A DNA stretch of 64,000 nucleotides from NCBI RefSeq assembly GCF_024713975.1, contig NC_091094.1, positions 23,212,501 to 23,276,500 of the forward strand, read 5' to 3'. This stretch comes from Paralichthys olivaceus. Lineage: Eukaryota; Chordata; Actinopteri; Pleuronectiformes; Paralichthyidae. Under the pieces are notes generated by a model. It worked only from the letters and a program-made list of their open reading frames with translations, did not search any database and was not told the origin of the DNA. A program made the translations under genes and the position numbers. Of this stretch, positions 38,301 through 51,100 are shown piece by piece (positions within the stretch are counted from its first letter, which is position 1; each line of letters begins with the position of its first letter).

Positions 38301-39518
38301 GGATCCAGGATTTCGTTTAGGGAACTTGTGTTAATAAGTGTGTGTAATTCGGTGCAGCTTGGTTGAATTTAAGGTGTTGGGCCTTGGTGGAGGTATGCAC
38401 TCTACTGAGAGACATTCTAGTTGGAAATTTTCCACCACATAAAGTAAAGGAAAGCAACTTTATCTCCTTCTGAAACTGTTCTTCTATTGTCCTAATAGTT
38501 TCAGATTTATCTTCACTACCGTTTCAATTTTAGTTCTTTCAGTTGAGAAAAAAAAAAAAAAATTCAAATCCATGCAAATTGATACTCACTTCTCAAACCT
38601 TATTTATTTGATGAAAACAATCTGTGATACTTTAAGTGGTGTTGTTGTTGTACTGACAGCATCTAAACACTGGGTGGAGCCAGTGACCACACACGTGAAC
38701 CCTGCCTTTGCTCATGCTGTAAACTGACCCCCTGCTCTCTGTGGCGTCTTGTGTTGCCACCCTGCAGGTTCCTGAACCCTCTGGGGATGTTCACAGCGAT
38801 GGCAGTGGTGTCGGGCGTTTTCCTCGGCTCGGTGTGGGCCGGGGAGAACCGAGCAGTGATCAACAACTTTAAGAGACAGAACCCCACAGCATTTGTGATC
38901 GCCATCATGATTGCCAGCTATCTCCTCATCTTTATGCTGGGGAGTGTCATGGTGTTCATGTCGGCAATCACTTTACCTTTGGCATGTAAGTTCAAGACAG
39001 TAATTCATAAAGGTCCTATTTTGATTTTAAACCATAAATGACACATGAAGTTAATATATGCATGTTACTGCAATATAATTTTTGGCATTAAAGTGATGAG
39101 AGATGAAAAATAATTTAATAGCTGAATAAAAACCTTTTATGTCTGAGTAATTTTTCTTTTAGAGTACAGTGATCTGTTCATCTGTGCCATTATAAAAAAA
39201 TCTTCACTCTTCTTAAATTAGTCAAACATGTTGTTTCAGATTCTCACAGACTTTTATCATAGTTTGACTCGAACATAAGTTAATGGTTTGTTTTTGCCAA
39301 ACGTTTCAACCGTAACCATTTGCTCTCCCATCTGTCTTTCAGTGATATTTGCACACTCTTCATTTCGCCTGCGCAACATGAAGAATAAACTGGAGAACAA
39401 GATCGAGGGCGCCGGCCTGAAGAGGTCACCCATGGGTATTTTGCTGGAGGCTCTAGGTCAACAAGAAGAGAACTTTCAAAAGATCCAAAGCTTTCTGGAG
39501 GGAAAACTGAAGGAGTGA
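35366..39518 (+). CDS. arl6ip5: ADP-ribosylation factor-like 6 interacting protein 5 (PRA1 family protein 3)
   Basis: Three exons: 35366-35544, 38768-38985 and 39343-39518. Donors are GTAAGT and GTAAGT, acceptors CTGCAG and TTTCAG. Phases 2 and 1 close to 190 residues (human 188). The protein is an ER-associated PRA1-domain membrane protein (also known as JWA/GTRAP3-18) that restrains export of the glutamate transporter EAAC1 and binds ARL6. The N-terminus [20 protein letters not shown] and the [17 protein letters not shown] block are near-identical to human. Two hydrophobic hairpins follow: about residues 45-60 with 62-85, and 96-132 across the exon 2 end. The C-terminal [15 protein letters not shown] and [17 protein letters not shown] are family signatures. 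The start is the first in-frame ATG. Intron 1 is 3.2 kb and contains at least two repeat relics. Confidence 0.97.
36076..36425. repeat. decayed transposon with CCGAT-type ends in arl6ip5 intron 1
   Basis: The left side, AGAGCCCGACTGACATGGGT followed by a T-run and GGGGTCGCTGCTGATACTGA, is a mutated form of the widespread AGAGCCCGACCGATATGG fish element (hAT-like). The right side has a matching GATATCGGCC word near 36414. No transposase frame is present. Confidence 0.55.
36430..38150. other. arl6ip5 intron 1, no embedded gene
   Basis: AT-rich intron sequence. I see no embedded exon, RNA gene or strong regulatory signature. A GC-richer spot at about 37925-37990 contains GCCGCCACTGCCGCCAGGCC. 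Confidence 0.5.
38160..38420 (+). repeat. dispersed teleost repeat (tail GGCCTTGGTGGAGGTATGC)
   Basis: The tail GGCCTTGGTGGAGGTATGCA, followed by CTCTACTGAGAGACATTCTAGTT, matches blocks near 16090 and 20790. The upstream AAGTTTGGGCAGATCAGGGG region belongs to the same element in other fish as I recall it. Confidence 0.65.
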
Positions 39519-39930
39519 TCGGACATGGAACAGAGCCACATGCACAAATACACACAAACGTCCATATTTTTGGCCAAAGATTTTGACTTTTTTCTTAGAT
39601 TTAACAAATGTCTGTATCTCTCAGTCTAAACCTCTTAAAAGTATTTTTCCTACACAGCGTGTGAACTTGTGTGTATTTTCTAAAGCCTTGTTATCTTTAC
39701 CTGGGTTATCTGCCAATCCACCCAGAACTTGTCAGGGCACTTTTTCTCAAAACATCTATGAGTGCACCTCAACGCTGCCTCACATCTCTGCTATGTGGCG
39801 TGTCAGTGCTCCACACAGCTGCAGACTCCTCTCCTTGGTACAGAGATCTGCGTTTAATCAGAGCTTCAGCCCTGCAGTTATCCCTCGACTAAAACTGAAA
39901 GCAATGCAAGTGTTGCCTTTTTAACAAAGT

Positions 39931-40056
39931 ATTAAAAAGTGCACAGTCAACACACATCACTGCCAAGACTCTGGGTTGTCTGCTCACATAAAACACAACA
40001 GTTTACTCGAGCATGCGTTTGACTATAAACAGCAACCTCATGTTCACGCTAATAAA
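39931..40056 (+). terminator. candidate poly(A) signals of arl6ip5
   Basis: ATTAAA at 39931-39936 and AATAAA at 40051-40056, 413 and 533 nt after the stop codon. Either would give a short 3' untranslated region. Confidence 0.5.
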
Positions 40057-40059
40057 AAG

Positions 40060-42295
40060 AGCGAGACAAAAGAGAGAAGTGAGTGAGATGAGTGGTGATA
40101 TTTGAAATGAAAACTTCAAAGCAGCGTGAGGTTTTAACCCGCGCCCATCAGTATTCCGCCCGCACCTCTCACTGTTTAATCTTGACAGTGCCCCCTGGGT
40201 GATGGATTGGCCAACTTTGCTTTCCTCTCCACTTACCCCCAATGCTAATCAATGGGCTGCAGTAGATTATAGTGTGGAGAGCTGAGCACGCCGCGCGGTG
40301 ACAAAGTGCATCTGCAGTCACTCACCTCCAAATCCGAGCTAGTTTTTGCTGCGTCAGCTACTTTGGCTGTTTCATATTGGATTCCATTTAAAATTGACTG
40401 CAGATAGCGAGAATCCATCTGGAACATAACGTGCTGTTATTTGGTTTCAAGGGGCAGAGTGAGGATGTGAAGGAAAACGTGAAGATAAGAATGATGGGCA
40501 TTAAAATGAGAACGCTGTGTTCGTGTTAACCCTTTGCCTTCAGAATGACTAAAATCCTTCCTTTGTGTGATGTTTTTGAAGCGAGCTCTACAGATGACCC
40601 CTGCACACTCAGGTGAAACAGTATTCCAGTGACTTCCCAAGCTAACCCCCCTCCCCCCCACCGCCTGTGCTACAGTAGTGATTTATGTCTCCCGCTGCGT
40701 GCGGTGCCTCATCCTCATCCATATTGTGGAACTTGGGGGAGTAAGCACAAGCACCGGTGGGTTTAAACTAGAACTGAAGTCATGTCCCTGAGGGCACAGT
40801 GGAGGCCCTTGTTCTCACTGCTGCAGCTGCCGTGAGGTTCGTACCGACACGCGTGTGCTGCCGCTCGCACAACAGGTGTGTGTGTTTTTGGACACAGTTG
40901 CACAGTACAAAACAACGCTCATGCTTTCTTGGTGTTGTTGCATGAGTCAGCAACAGTTCACTAACTTGTCATTTTGAAACATGGTGGTGTTACAAATAAA
41001 CCTGTGCGCTGTTTTGGTTCCAGCTGCTAAGTAACAACTCTTCTCCTTCTGCAGGAGTTTATATTACAACATCCTCCACCTGGTTAGTTTCCACAACACA
41101 TACAGTAGGTGTGGGTCAGGGAATCTTTTTTGCATCATATAGTACATAAGTCTGTTTGGTCACTTTGACAACACACTGCCTTCAGATTGACCTTTTTCAG
41201 TCCCCGCCCCGCCTGAGAGGCTTTGGCTCTTTGCTTGCTTGCTAAGCTGGTTAGCTAGCTTCAGAACTCAAGAATACTTTCAACAGATCCAGCCGCCTGG
41301 ACCAACACTGCTGCGGTGGATCACGTGACACGTTAGCGATGACCCGCTGGGACCTTTCCGCAGTCTGATGTATCCTCATGTGATCTCCTCAACCTTTCCC
41401 GTACACCCACACTGCTCTCCTCCACCTCCTTCATGAGAGCTCAGCCATGTTAGCAGATGAACCCGGCCTTGTGCATGTGACCGGTCAGCTAATCCAACCA
41501 TTCAAACGGCATAACTTGTCAGAGCCGTTCCTGCCTGGATCAAGGTGCAATGTGCTGATCCTTGGGATGGTTTACTCTCACTTTAATCTGATCTTGGCTG
41601 AGCTTAGCTTTTAATGTCTGACACCTACGATACCTGCTCAAGGGTTGGGTCACATCATGAAAGTTTTTGACCCAAGCACGGATTTGATTCCTAAGCTTCT
41701 GCGCCAATGTCCAAGGTACTTTTTTCTTCAATATCTTACTTTGAGAAATATAGAAAAAAACTTATTTTTGGGGGCATTGCAAATACAATCCATAAACACT
41801 GAACTGAGCCCAAGTCGATATGATTTAATTCTCCCTGTGTAAATAGCTGCTGAAAGCTTCCAGCAGACGCAGAGCAGCATTAGTTCAAGCCAAAGGATTA
41901 AATGACATTCGCAACTAACTCCTGAAGGCAATATCTGGTTATTTTCCTGCTAAATGCTATGCCTTGTTTACTAGGCAAGGTTGCCAGGTTCTGCAGAACT
42001 AAACAGGCCCAATACCAGAACTCAAAATATACCCCTGCCATACCATATTTTGTATTTAGAGTTGTTTGCGCAAAACAGTTCTACTCAACCTGTGGACAGA
42101 AATGTCTACCCAGGGCAACACAAAGTTACCAGGCAACACTGCTAGGTAGCTGCTAACATTATCTGTCCACATGCAGTTTGGTCCTGGAACAGGCAGCATA
42201 CAAATGGTTCATCAGAGCCTTTTTGCTGAATACAAAGACATAGCCAAATAATCCGGGTTTGCCCCCTAGTGGCTGCCTGCAGAAGAGGTCATATG
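40060..42295. other. arl6ip5-frmd4b spacer, no gene seen
   Basis: No exon of LMOD3, which lies here in human, can be recognised. Positions 40130-40400 are complex and GC-balanced (contains CTAATCAATGGGCTGCAGTA) and are a candidate conserved element. The rest shows nothing definable. Confidence 0.5.
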
Positions 42296-42299
42296 TCAA

Positions 42300-42435
42300 T
42301 TTGGAGTCTAAATAACCTAACCCCAATCTGCATGTTTGGACTGTGGGAGGAAACTGGAGTAACGGGAGACTAGCCACTGAGACCCCCACTGAACCGGGAA
42401 CCTTCTCGCTGTGAGGCAACAGTGCTAACATGTAC
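42300..42435 (-). repeat. dispersed teleost repeat (TGGACTGTGGGAGGAAACTG type)
   Basis: The block holds CATGTTTGGACTGTGGGAGG, then GAACCGGGAACCTTCTCGCT and GTGAGGCAACAGTGCTAAC. This is a very common interspersed repeat of fish genomes, here missing the usual middle part. The end reads like a degraded tRNA-type B box but is not a tRNA gene. Confidence 0.75.
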
Positions 42436-42439
42436 TGAA

Positions 42440-44140
42440 ATTGTAAAAAATAAATGTTTCCTAAAGATGGTTTCTGTCATTTTTGGTAGTTCTTATCACT
42501 GCTAAGTGTTTCAATTAATTATTTGATGCAATATAATCTGGGTGAAACACTATGATTTACAGCTGAGTTTGATTCAGGATTGGTCGTGCCAATGTATCTG
42601 TGGGACCTCGAAACCATGGTTTTACTCCCTGATCACTACTGCGCAGACTCTGGGACTAAATTACAAACAAAATGGCAGCTCCCATAACTTGGATATATTG
42701 GCTTCCTTTTTATTTTTACATGGGGAGGAGGGGGAGCTGCATCTTTTAAACAGATGTCAACTAAAAATGGTGGTTGGTGATACTTATCCAGAACATTTTA
42801 ATAACAGGTTTACGATTAAAAAAAGGAACTGAGAATCACTTTTGTAAAAGATATTTCATACAAAATATTGATCGCTGCAGCTTTAAATTGGGAATCCTCT
42901 GATTATAAACTAGGCCTAGTCCTGACCAGACATTTGATACCAGCTCTCAGTATTTGATGGTTTTTTGGTACTTGGCTTTCCAGGCATCAATCACTGCCAT
43001 CTAACTATAAAGTTGGAGACCCAGCTTTAATCTGCTCTGTAGTTTCGTCTGTAGTTAAGATGAGACGAAAGCACATAGGAGCCCTTTGTTTATGTAGTGG
43101 CGTGTCAGCTGGAGAAGCCTCCCCTGACGTCTGGCTGCAGTTGGTGCGAGGCAGTGCAAGAGCAGACACAGCGAGACAGCTGGATCCAAAACACTCCAGC
43201 CCCATCTCGCTGCCTCTGGTACAGCCGAGGAGCTGGGAAGTACCTCCCCCGAGCTCGCTCAAGAAGCATAACACCGAGAGGCACTGAGAGCAAGTGAAGC
43301 TGCTCGACTGCGGCCTTCCTGGAGAGGCGAGCGTGGCAGGATATACACTTTTAGTGGTAGAAAATGTGGGGAAAGGGAGGGAGGGAAATGGGGTGAAGGG
43401 TCACAGCATTATCTGTGGCAGGGTGGAGGAAGCTCAATGCATGTCTACAGCAGACTTGTGTTGCATAGATGCCTGGAGGGAGGGTTTGGTGCAATAAACA
43501 CTGGCTTGTCATTCACAGGGAGGACAGAAGAGGTTTTAGCTCATGGAGGGTGTGACGGCATTTAAAGACTGGTTTGGTCGGTTTATGGCCCTAAGACACA
43601 TACAAACAAAAAAAACAGCGTGGCTGCACTGCGAAAGACGTTGAGAAAACTGAGTGACAGAACTCTGCAGCAGGGGAGCAATTTAAAAAAAAGATCATTT
43701 ATTCATAATTAGCTATCATCATGACTGATTGCAGCTCCGCTTTCATTCTTACAGGCCCCCCAAAAAGGAAACAAAGGCTGGGATGTAGCCAGTTATCTCT
43801 CAAACTATAATCTGCTTCCTTGAACATTCCCCAGATGATCTGTTTCTAAACCGTTCATACGTGGAGAATGAAGTTGTTCAGGATCAGTGTGTACACAGTC
43901 TGCTCTTCCAGACTTAAGGTTATTTAGGTGTTTACCTCTTGAGCAGTGGTACTTTTCAAACCCTCATTTCATTAATTGAAGTGGATCAACAGACGTTCAC
44001 TTATCTAATTTATGGGATTTGGATCTAAACCCTGCGTTTTCTTGAGAGAAGGGATGAGGATTTTGGAATTCCCTCAGAAGCTATAAGTCTCTATAACTTG
44101 ACAAACATCACCTTCAAAACACACCAATCATTCAAACGCT
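42440..44140. other. spacer downstream of frmd4b, no gene seen
   Basis: A GC-richer patch at 43060-43330 has short open frames on both strands, but none is recognisable. No splice-bounded exon could be tied to either neighbour. Confidence 0.5.
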
Positions 44141-44147
44141 GATTTTT

Positions 44148-44153
44148 TTTATT
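44148..44153 (-). terminator. poly(A) signal of frmd4b
   Basis: AATAAA on the minus strand about 1.0 kb after the frmd4b stop codon (45151-45149). It implies a 3' untranslated region of roughly 44130-45148. Confidence 0.6.
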
Positions 44154-45148
44154 CAAACAAATGCAATTATACAAATGACTAAGAACCAGCTTAACAACAG
44201 TTGTTTACTATATATTACATGCTTTTCAAATACATAAAAATGTCTAAAAAAGAAGGGAAAAAAAGACAAAACCAGTGTATTTACAATACCAACATTTACA
44301 TACAGCTTCATTCTCTGAGAGAAATTGGGAGCACCAGTCCATGATTTCCAGCATGGATGAAATATCATGTTAAAATAAAAAAAAATAAAAAAGATAATAT
44401 AAACAAAACTGAACTGTCTTCTTGCAGTGACTGATCAGATGTGGCAGTAATATTAAAGTTGATGACTTCGAGTAATACTCAAGTGGTGTGACGCAGTAGA
44501 AGTACTTGGCTCAATTGTATTGTTAAGTACTGACACTGAGATGTACTAAATACTCAGTAAATGACTAACAGAAGGACAGGAAGCACAGTGGTAGTTTGAA
44601 ACAACGCTGTTTGATAAAACTGGATCTGGTGGCTGTACATCGTTCCAGGAAGTAGCCCACTCTTCTGACTCATTTTTAATGAGCTCAATCCTTCATTTTG
44701 ATGATGTCCACATCAATCCTTGTGTGATCCTTCATAGTAACATGTGTGTGTAAATAGGAGAACATTAGCAGAGCAGTAGTCTTTTCTCCTTGTTCATAAC
44801 GGCTCAGTATCCTCTTCCAGAGACATTCTTAGTCCTTGGTTAGTGAAGTCGGCATCTCCTCAGAGAAACACTGGAGAGTTTCAGTCCACAGCAGGTCCTG
44901 GTAAAGTTTCAGTGCACAACTGCCATCACCACAAACACTCGCAATTCCACACACGTAGACGCTCCCTCTTGGGTTTTGTTATGATTTAAAACACAAGGAT
45001 GTGGGTCGGTTTGGCAACTGTGTTTGTGACAAACAAGTTCCTTCATTCTTTGGATCCCATTTACAGAAACGTGGGTAAGTGCAGTCTAAGGCACAATGAC
45101 AACGTGTCAAGGTGAGAGATTCGTACAGCGCGACGACAAGTGAGGCAA

Positions 45149-48100
45149 CTACACTATTGTTCCCGGTTTTGAGTCCTCGTGCCAGTGAATCTGGTCGTCC
45201 GGGTCCATGTTCGTGTGCATTTGGCTGCTGACATCTATGTAGGATCTGGAATAAGCACAGGAGATTGAAACACATTAGACAGGTGGCAAAATGAATGTGA
45301 CTGGTTAAGAATGGGTTTACAATGAATTAACCCAGGGCTGTGATTATCCAACCCAATGCCTTGATCAGGAGCTCCACTTTAAGTAGGAATGTTAAAACAC
45401 ACACTAATGTAAGTTACCATGTGTTTCAGATCTGCTCAAGGTGGAGTAAGAGATTCTAATCCAATACACTTTTCATCCAATTCAGTGATCATCTCCTCAT
45501 GGTCAACAAGCACTAGCAGAGCCTGGCCTGTGTTCCTGGCAGAGCTGGCTATGTGAATGGGAAACCAACAAAGTAGCCGGGGTTGAGCCACACTAATATG
45601 ATTACAGTCCGTCAGCAACAGGTGGCGTTCATGCTTGTGCACAGGGCAATGAAAAGAAGTAAAAAAAAAAGGGGAGATGGGATAGTGAGAGAAGGTAACA
45701 CTTGCTAACGGAGAGTGGATTACCAGGGGAAGGGGATGGGAGGGGACATAGAGCAATGTACCATTCCATCACCGCCAGACCGTGAGGACAGTATTGATTG
45801 GAGATGAGAGACCGGCGGCGATGTTACGGAGAGTGTGTCATGACAGTAGTATATACAGTAATATACAGTAATAACACTATCAAGAAAAAAAGATGGCAAA
45901 GCCGAATAGAAGGTCAGAAGAACAAAGTCTACAAAAAATAAGATATTTTATCAGTGTGATGTTACAGGAGCTGGACAGTTCATTATCGTGGTCTGCAGTT
46001 GGTGTTGTTGCCCTGGTTAAAAGTCAAATAGTCTCTGCACGTTGTCCTGCGGCAACTGCAACAACAGTTTGATGTCTTGCTGTTTGCACCGCATCATGAT
46101 GTTTGTCTGAGTATGTACATTTTTATAGCCACAAACAACTACATACACAAGTTTGCGTGCACAGTGGGATTGTTTGGTTTGATGCAATATCTGAAATACT
46201 ATTCCAGGTAATGTTAACCTGTTTGTTAACTTACAGCTACTAAACTACTGTCTTTTTTGTCTTTTGTTGCAGTTCTTTTCATTTTCACGCCATGAGACTG
46301 GTTCAATGTACGCCCATGAGTTTAGGAGGTGCAGAGCTTCTGGATGAGCACTGAAGGGAGTGTGTATTGTTTTTCTGTTGATGTCACTCTCAAGAATCAC
46401 TTACTCCACCTTTAATGTTAAACTCAGATTCAAACCCAGAGCGAAACATTCTCACACAACAATGCAGCAGATGCACATAGAAATTAAACACACGCACAGC
46501 CTTCAAATGCGACAATGATCAGGGGTCACATTTTTCCTCTGCCACACAAGTGCTTTCCCACCACCGAAAGACACCCGAAATCATGAAGGTAAACATTATT
46601 TGGAGCTTTCTGTGAGGCCCTGCGACGTTTAAAAAAAAAGATCACCATCACCACGATAACCAAGTGGGGTAGTTTTATATTCTCATCTCTCACCCTTTCC
46701 TCTGTGCTGCAACTTTGATTATTGGGGGGAAAGGTTTAATTTTCCTGGTCAGTAGCATAGACTGCAGCACCACACCTCTCTAAAGGCCCCGCAGGGCACG
46801 CCATCCTATTACTGCTCCGCCACTCAAACTCTGTGGGACATCTGCACATGAGAGGGGGCAAAGGTGAAGGGTGAATGGCAGCTCATGGGCAGGGAGCCTC
46901 TGCATGGGCCGAGACGGCAAACAGCAGAGGAGAAATAACAAACAAAAAAGAGAAATGTGACCACTGGATGGCAATATGCTTGCCAGAAGAGGAAGTAAAG
47001 CCATGCAGTTACCTTATCATACATGATAATGCACAATACAACATCTCAAAAATGCAAAAGAGTTCACTTCAACATCGACGAGCAGACTATGATTTACACT
47101 GCGGACAAACTGAAAGAAGCAAACGCACAGGCTCCAGCTGTCGCTGTTTACTTACTATGAACTACCTTTAGCAAAGGACACCTTACTGAGCCTGTGCCCT
47201 CTGGAGGATTGAGGCTGCGCAGGGCTGGAGGCCACCTGTCTGGCCCGACAGCCAGGGGAGGAAGAGGGAAAGGAGGAGGAGGGCAGGGAGGAGGTGGAGG
47301 AGGAAGCTGAGGAGGAAGAACTAGCAGGGTAATAGGCACAGCGCCTCCGACCATCAGGGCTGTGCCAGGAGGCCTTTAAAAGCTGTGAGGTGCCGTATCT
47401 ATAAGAAAGCAGGGCCCAGTGGAGAGTTAAGGAGGATAAGAGAACCGTTCTGAAGCTCTGAGGAGGAAGTGACAGCCGGCCACATTGTCTATAATCTTAC
47501 TGCTGAACCAAGCTGTAACATTAAATACATACATCACATGGAGGTGAAGTTAAAGAAAAGGTAACGCTGGCTACACAAGTGTTGTGTGTAAGGGATAACA
47601 ATTCCAGGTAATTAAACACTGGGCTTAGCTCTGGGGATAAGGAGGATCAGGGAGTGTCTTATTGGATAAGGAGCTGAGTTGAGGCCAAGTTTTTTTTTCT
47701 CACCTGCTGTGGGCAGAGTGGGTGTATGGGGCTGTGCTGTAAGAGTAGGAGGGCGGCGGCGCATGCATTGGCATGTCGTATTCCAACATGCCACCACTCA
47801 TTTGGCTGTGCCAGTTTCCAGTGGAGGATGCTGAGGACGCTGTAGAAAACAAATGGTGCAATTTAGTAATTATCAACCTGCGTGTAAAACTTGTGTAAAC
47901 AACATTATTTGCTGGAGACTGTGTGGCCGTGACAGGGTGCCGTGGTCTGACCTGATGAGAACATGTTTCTGTTGTTGTGGCTGTAGGGTGCAGGCATGGT
48001 CTGATAGCCCAGGCTCTGCTGGGAGCCTCTGTCGTAGTCGTAGTATGTAGGTTGTTTGTGTGCGGCGTTGCGATGGTACCAGCCTCTCAGGTGCTCAGCC

Positions 48101-51100
48101 ACCAAGGCTTTTTGGATGTTCTTGCTGACATGCTCGTTGCTGTGGGCCACCTGACGGTTTCTTGGTGGCCGCAGCGTGGCATATGGGTGCTGCGACATGC
48201 CGTCTATCTCGTCGTTACCGTAGTGACTGTGCATGTCATGATAATCTGTCGGGGCGGGATTGTAGGAGGGGTTGACATTATAGTGTCCCTCCATCTCGTT
48301 GTCATACATGTAGAGTCCGTTGGAGTAAGGTTCTGGGTCGGCGTAGCTGGGGTAACCTGTGACGTAATAAGCTGTTGTGGTGGGTCGGGCCCGGGGCTGG
48401 TATGCATAGCAGCGGGTGTCTGGCTGAGCCAGGTTGGGCATGCTGCCTGTGTTGGCGTACATGTCTTTTCTGTGGCGGCCGCGGGCTCTGCGTCTGTGCG
48501 TGTGGTTACCAGGAACGCTGTACTCCACACTGGACTGGCTTGTGTAGGAGGAGCCGTCATCGAGGACCTCTGTGCTGTTGCTGCGTCGGGGTGGGGAGAA
48601 GGTGACCGTTGGCACGGGAGGTTCAGTTTCTGTCTGGAACTGAGACTGGGACTCCAGACTCCCGCTACGCTGGCGGAAATGTTGTGGAGCATCCTCTGTC
48701 CTACAACAGGGAAACATAATTCCGTCAGATATACATGTACGGCAAAATAGACCAGCTGCTGATGAAAATATAAAGGAATTAACAGTCCATCTCTGAGCCT
48801 CACCTTAGCTGGGTGCTGCTGTAGGCATTGCGGGTGAGGAGAGGGGTAGGGGGCATGCTGCGGGCATCACGTGGCTGTCTGGAAGCCGGTTTAAAAGGGC
48901 TGCTGTGGCTTGATAAGGCATCACGGTGACTGTAATGGAGCGATTCCTGGACTTGTCCATAAATTAATCTGGAACACAAATAAGAACAATGTTTTCAGGG
49001 CATTCCCTTCTTGCCTTTTTTATTAAGGTAAACACCTCTACCCTTCACTTTACTTGCTCACAAAACTAAAGAAGAAGAAAAAAAACACCTTGCATGTGCA
49101 TAAAAGCTGCACTTTAGTCATCACTTCCACCTGAATGGCTGTAATTTCAGAGTTCATTGATCTTTCTTTTCATGCAACAGTAAGCATTGTGACCAAGACA
49201 TGTCTGTAGCTGAGGGCAACACATTGCTTCTATCATTTCTACACAGTGGTGAAGTGGCTGCCATCTAAACTAAGTTCCCGGAGCCACTTTCCTGTTTCTT
49301 TTCCTCTCAACTTGGACTTGTTGACTGCTCCTTCACAGGCAGTGACATGTTCTTCTACATCTATTTTTAAGGCAAGTGCATTTGGGCACTTGATAAGAGG
49401 GAGATTGCTGGAGAGGCAGAAGAAAATGGGTGGGGATTACTGGCAGGAATGTAGCTCTGGATCTGCTCTACAGGTCTGTACTAGCTCCTTGCTCAGTCAG
49501 ACACACACACTAGAAAATCAGAAACATAAATACACTCCCTTCGTGTCAGTGCTAGCTGTGTACCTGTTTTCTGCGTGCTGCTCGTTGGCAGAAACACGTC
49601 TCTCTTTGTTGTAGTGGAGGTCCAGGGTTTCTGCATGGTGCAGTCTTGGAGAATACTGCACTGATCTGGACCGCTGCCTCTGGGAAGTAAACTCATCATC
49701 TAGGAGATAAAAGCAATAACTTAGGTATAACTCATCTATAATGGAGGATTGTGAGGAGGGTGTAAATACATGCACACTGAGAATTTTAATGCTTGGACAC
49801 TCACCATCATCCAGAGTAAGGCTGTCAGATAGAGAACTGAGGTCTGAAGGGTTGACATCATCTGATAACAGAGGAGAGGAATGGTCCTTTACAAATGCTT
49901 CTTCTTATAGACAGTGGCAGTATTTACAATCAGTTACTATGTGGATTTGTAATTGTTTGTGATATCTGAGTGTGACTGATTTCTATAAACAGATTATACA
50001 TGTGAATATGCAGAATCTTTAGGTGAAGGACGATTTTTGGGCCATTTCTAGTTTGAGCAATCACGTTTGAGCTTGCTTCGGTTGCCTGCATGTAAACAGT
50101 CTTTGTGGGGAGGCAAAGCATGTAGACTGAAATCCAACGGCTATTGGCTTTTCTGCATTCATATAGAGATAGCTGTTCATAGAGATGAGCCGAAATGTTG
50201 TCACGACCTACAACATCTACAAAAATAATCGTTGTTTGTGTCTGGAAGCCAAAACATTTTATCTGTTTCGCCAGAGGCTAATTCATAATAAGATGATAGC
50301 CAATGGGCTTCGATATTGGTGTGTGAGTACCTGCTAAAATCAGTGAAGCTCTCTGGGTGGGCTTCTTTCCTTTCTTGATCCTGTAGGCATTGATGTCCCG
50401 TTCGATATTCTCCAACTTCCGCCTTGCGTCCAAGAAGTTATTTCTCCTCTTCTTTCTAGCTGTCTTGCAGAGGTCGCCCTCACTGGCTAACTTGATGGCT
50501 GCTTCTACAATCTTCTGCTGTAGCGCAAACATGCTCTCCAGATTCCTCAAATGTGGGTCCTGTAGTCACACATACACACATAACAGATGCTGTTAGCAGT
50601 CCTCCGAACAAAGAAACAGACTTTAAAAAGCTCCATGTTCAAAAACACCATTTATTAAAAACAGATAAAACATTCATTTTCAATGTGCTCACATATTCTC
50701 ATTCATATTCAGTTTTCCACATTGACTTGTAAATGTAAGCCAGCTACAACTCATAACAGTTTAATTCAAAACATGCTATGTAAGCCTCAAAGCACATGTT
50801 CAACTTTTACTCCTCATTTCAAAAAGTCCAATGATCTGAATGATCTCCAGGTGATCAAACCCTCTTTATGCATAACAGCAGGAAAGGTAGAAATATATCA
50901 CAACCATAGCTTTACTAACCTCATCATAGGGGAAGAGGTCATCCAGCTTGAAGGCTGTTCCAACACGCCGACGGACTTGGGGACCCTTCTCACCCGTGGC
51001 CAGGGGATACTCTTTAGGTAATCTGCCTGTAAGCTCCTAGAAATAAGAACAACCACCCGTCAGTTGAGTGAAAAAACTTCACATCTTCAAACAACAGACT

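Noticed and set aside
42375..42430. tRNA-like B-box wording (GGTTCCCGGTTC on minus strand)
   Set aside because: Part of a common interspersed fish repeat; no cloverleaf possible.
47977..48750. 257-codon plus-strand frame
   Set aside because: Antisense of the large frmd4b tail exon, whose minus-strand translation matches FRMD4B throughout.
48204..48803. 199-codon minus-strand frame
   Set aside because: Wrong frame of the same frmd4b exon; it crosses the splice acceptor at 48700.
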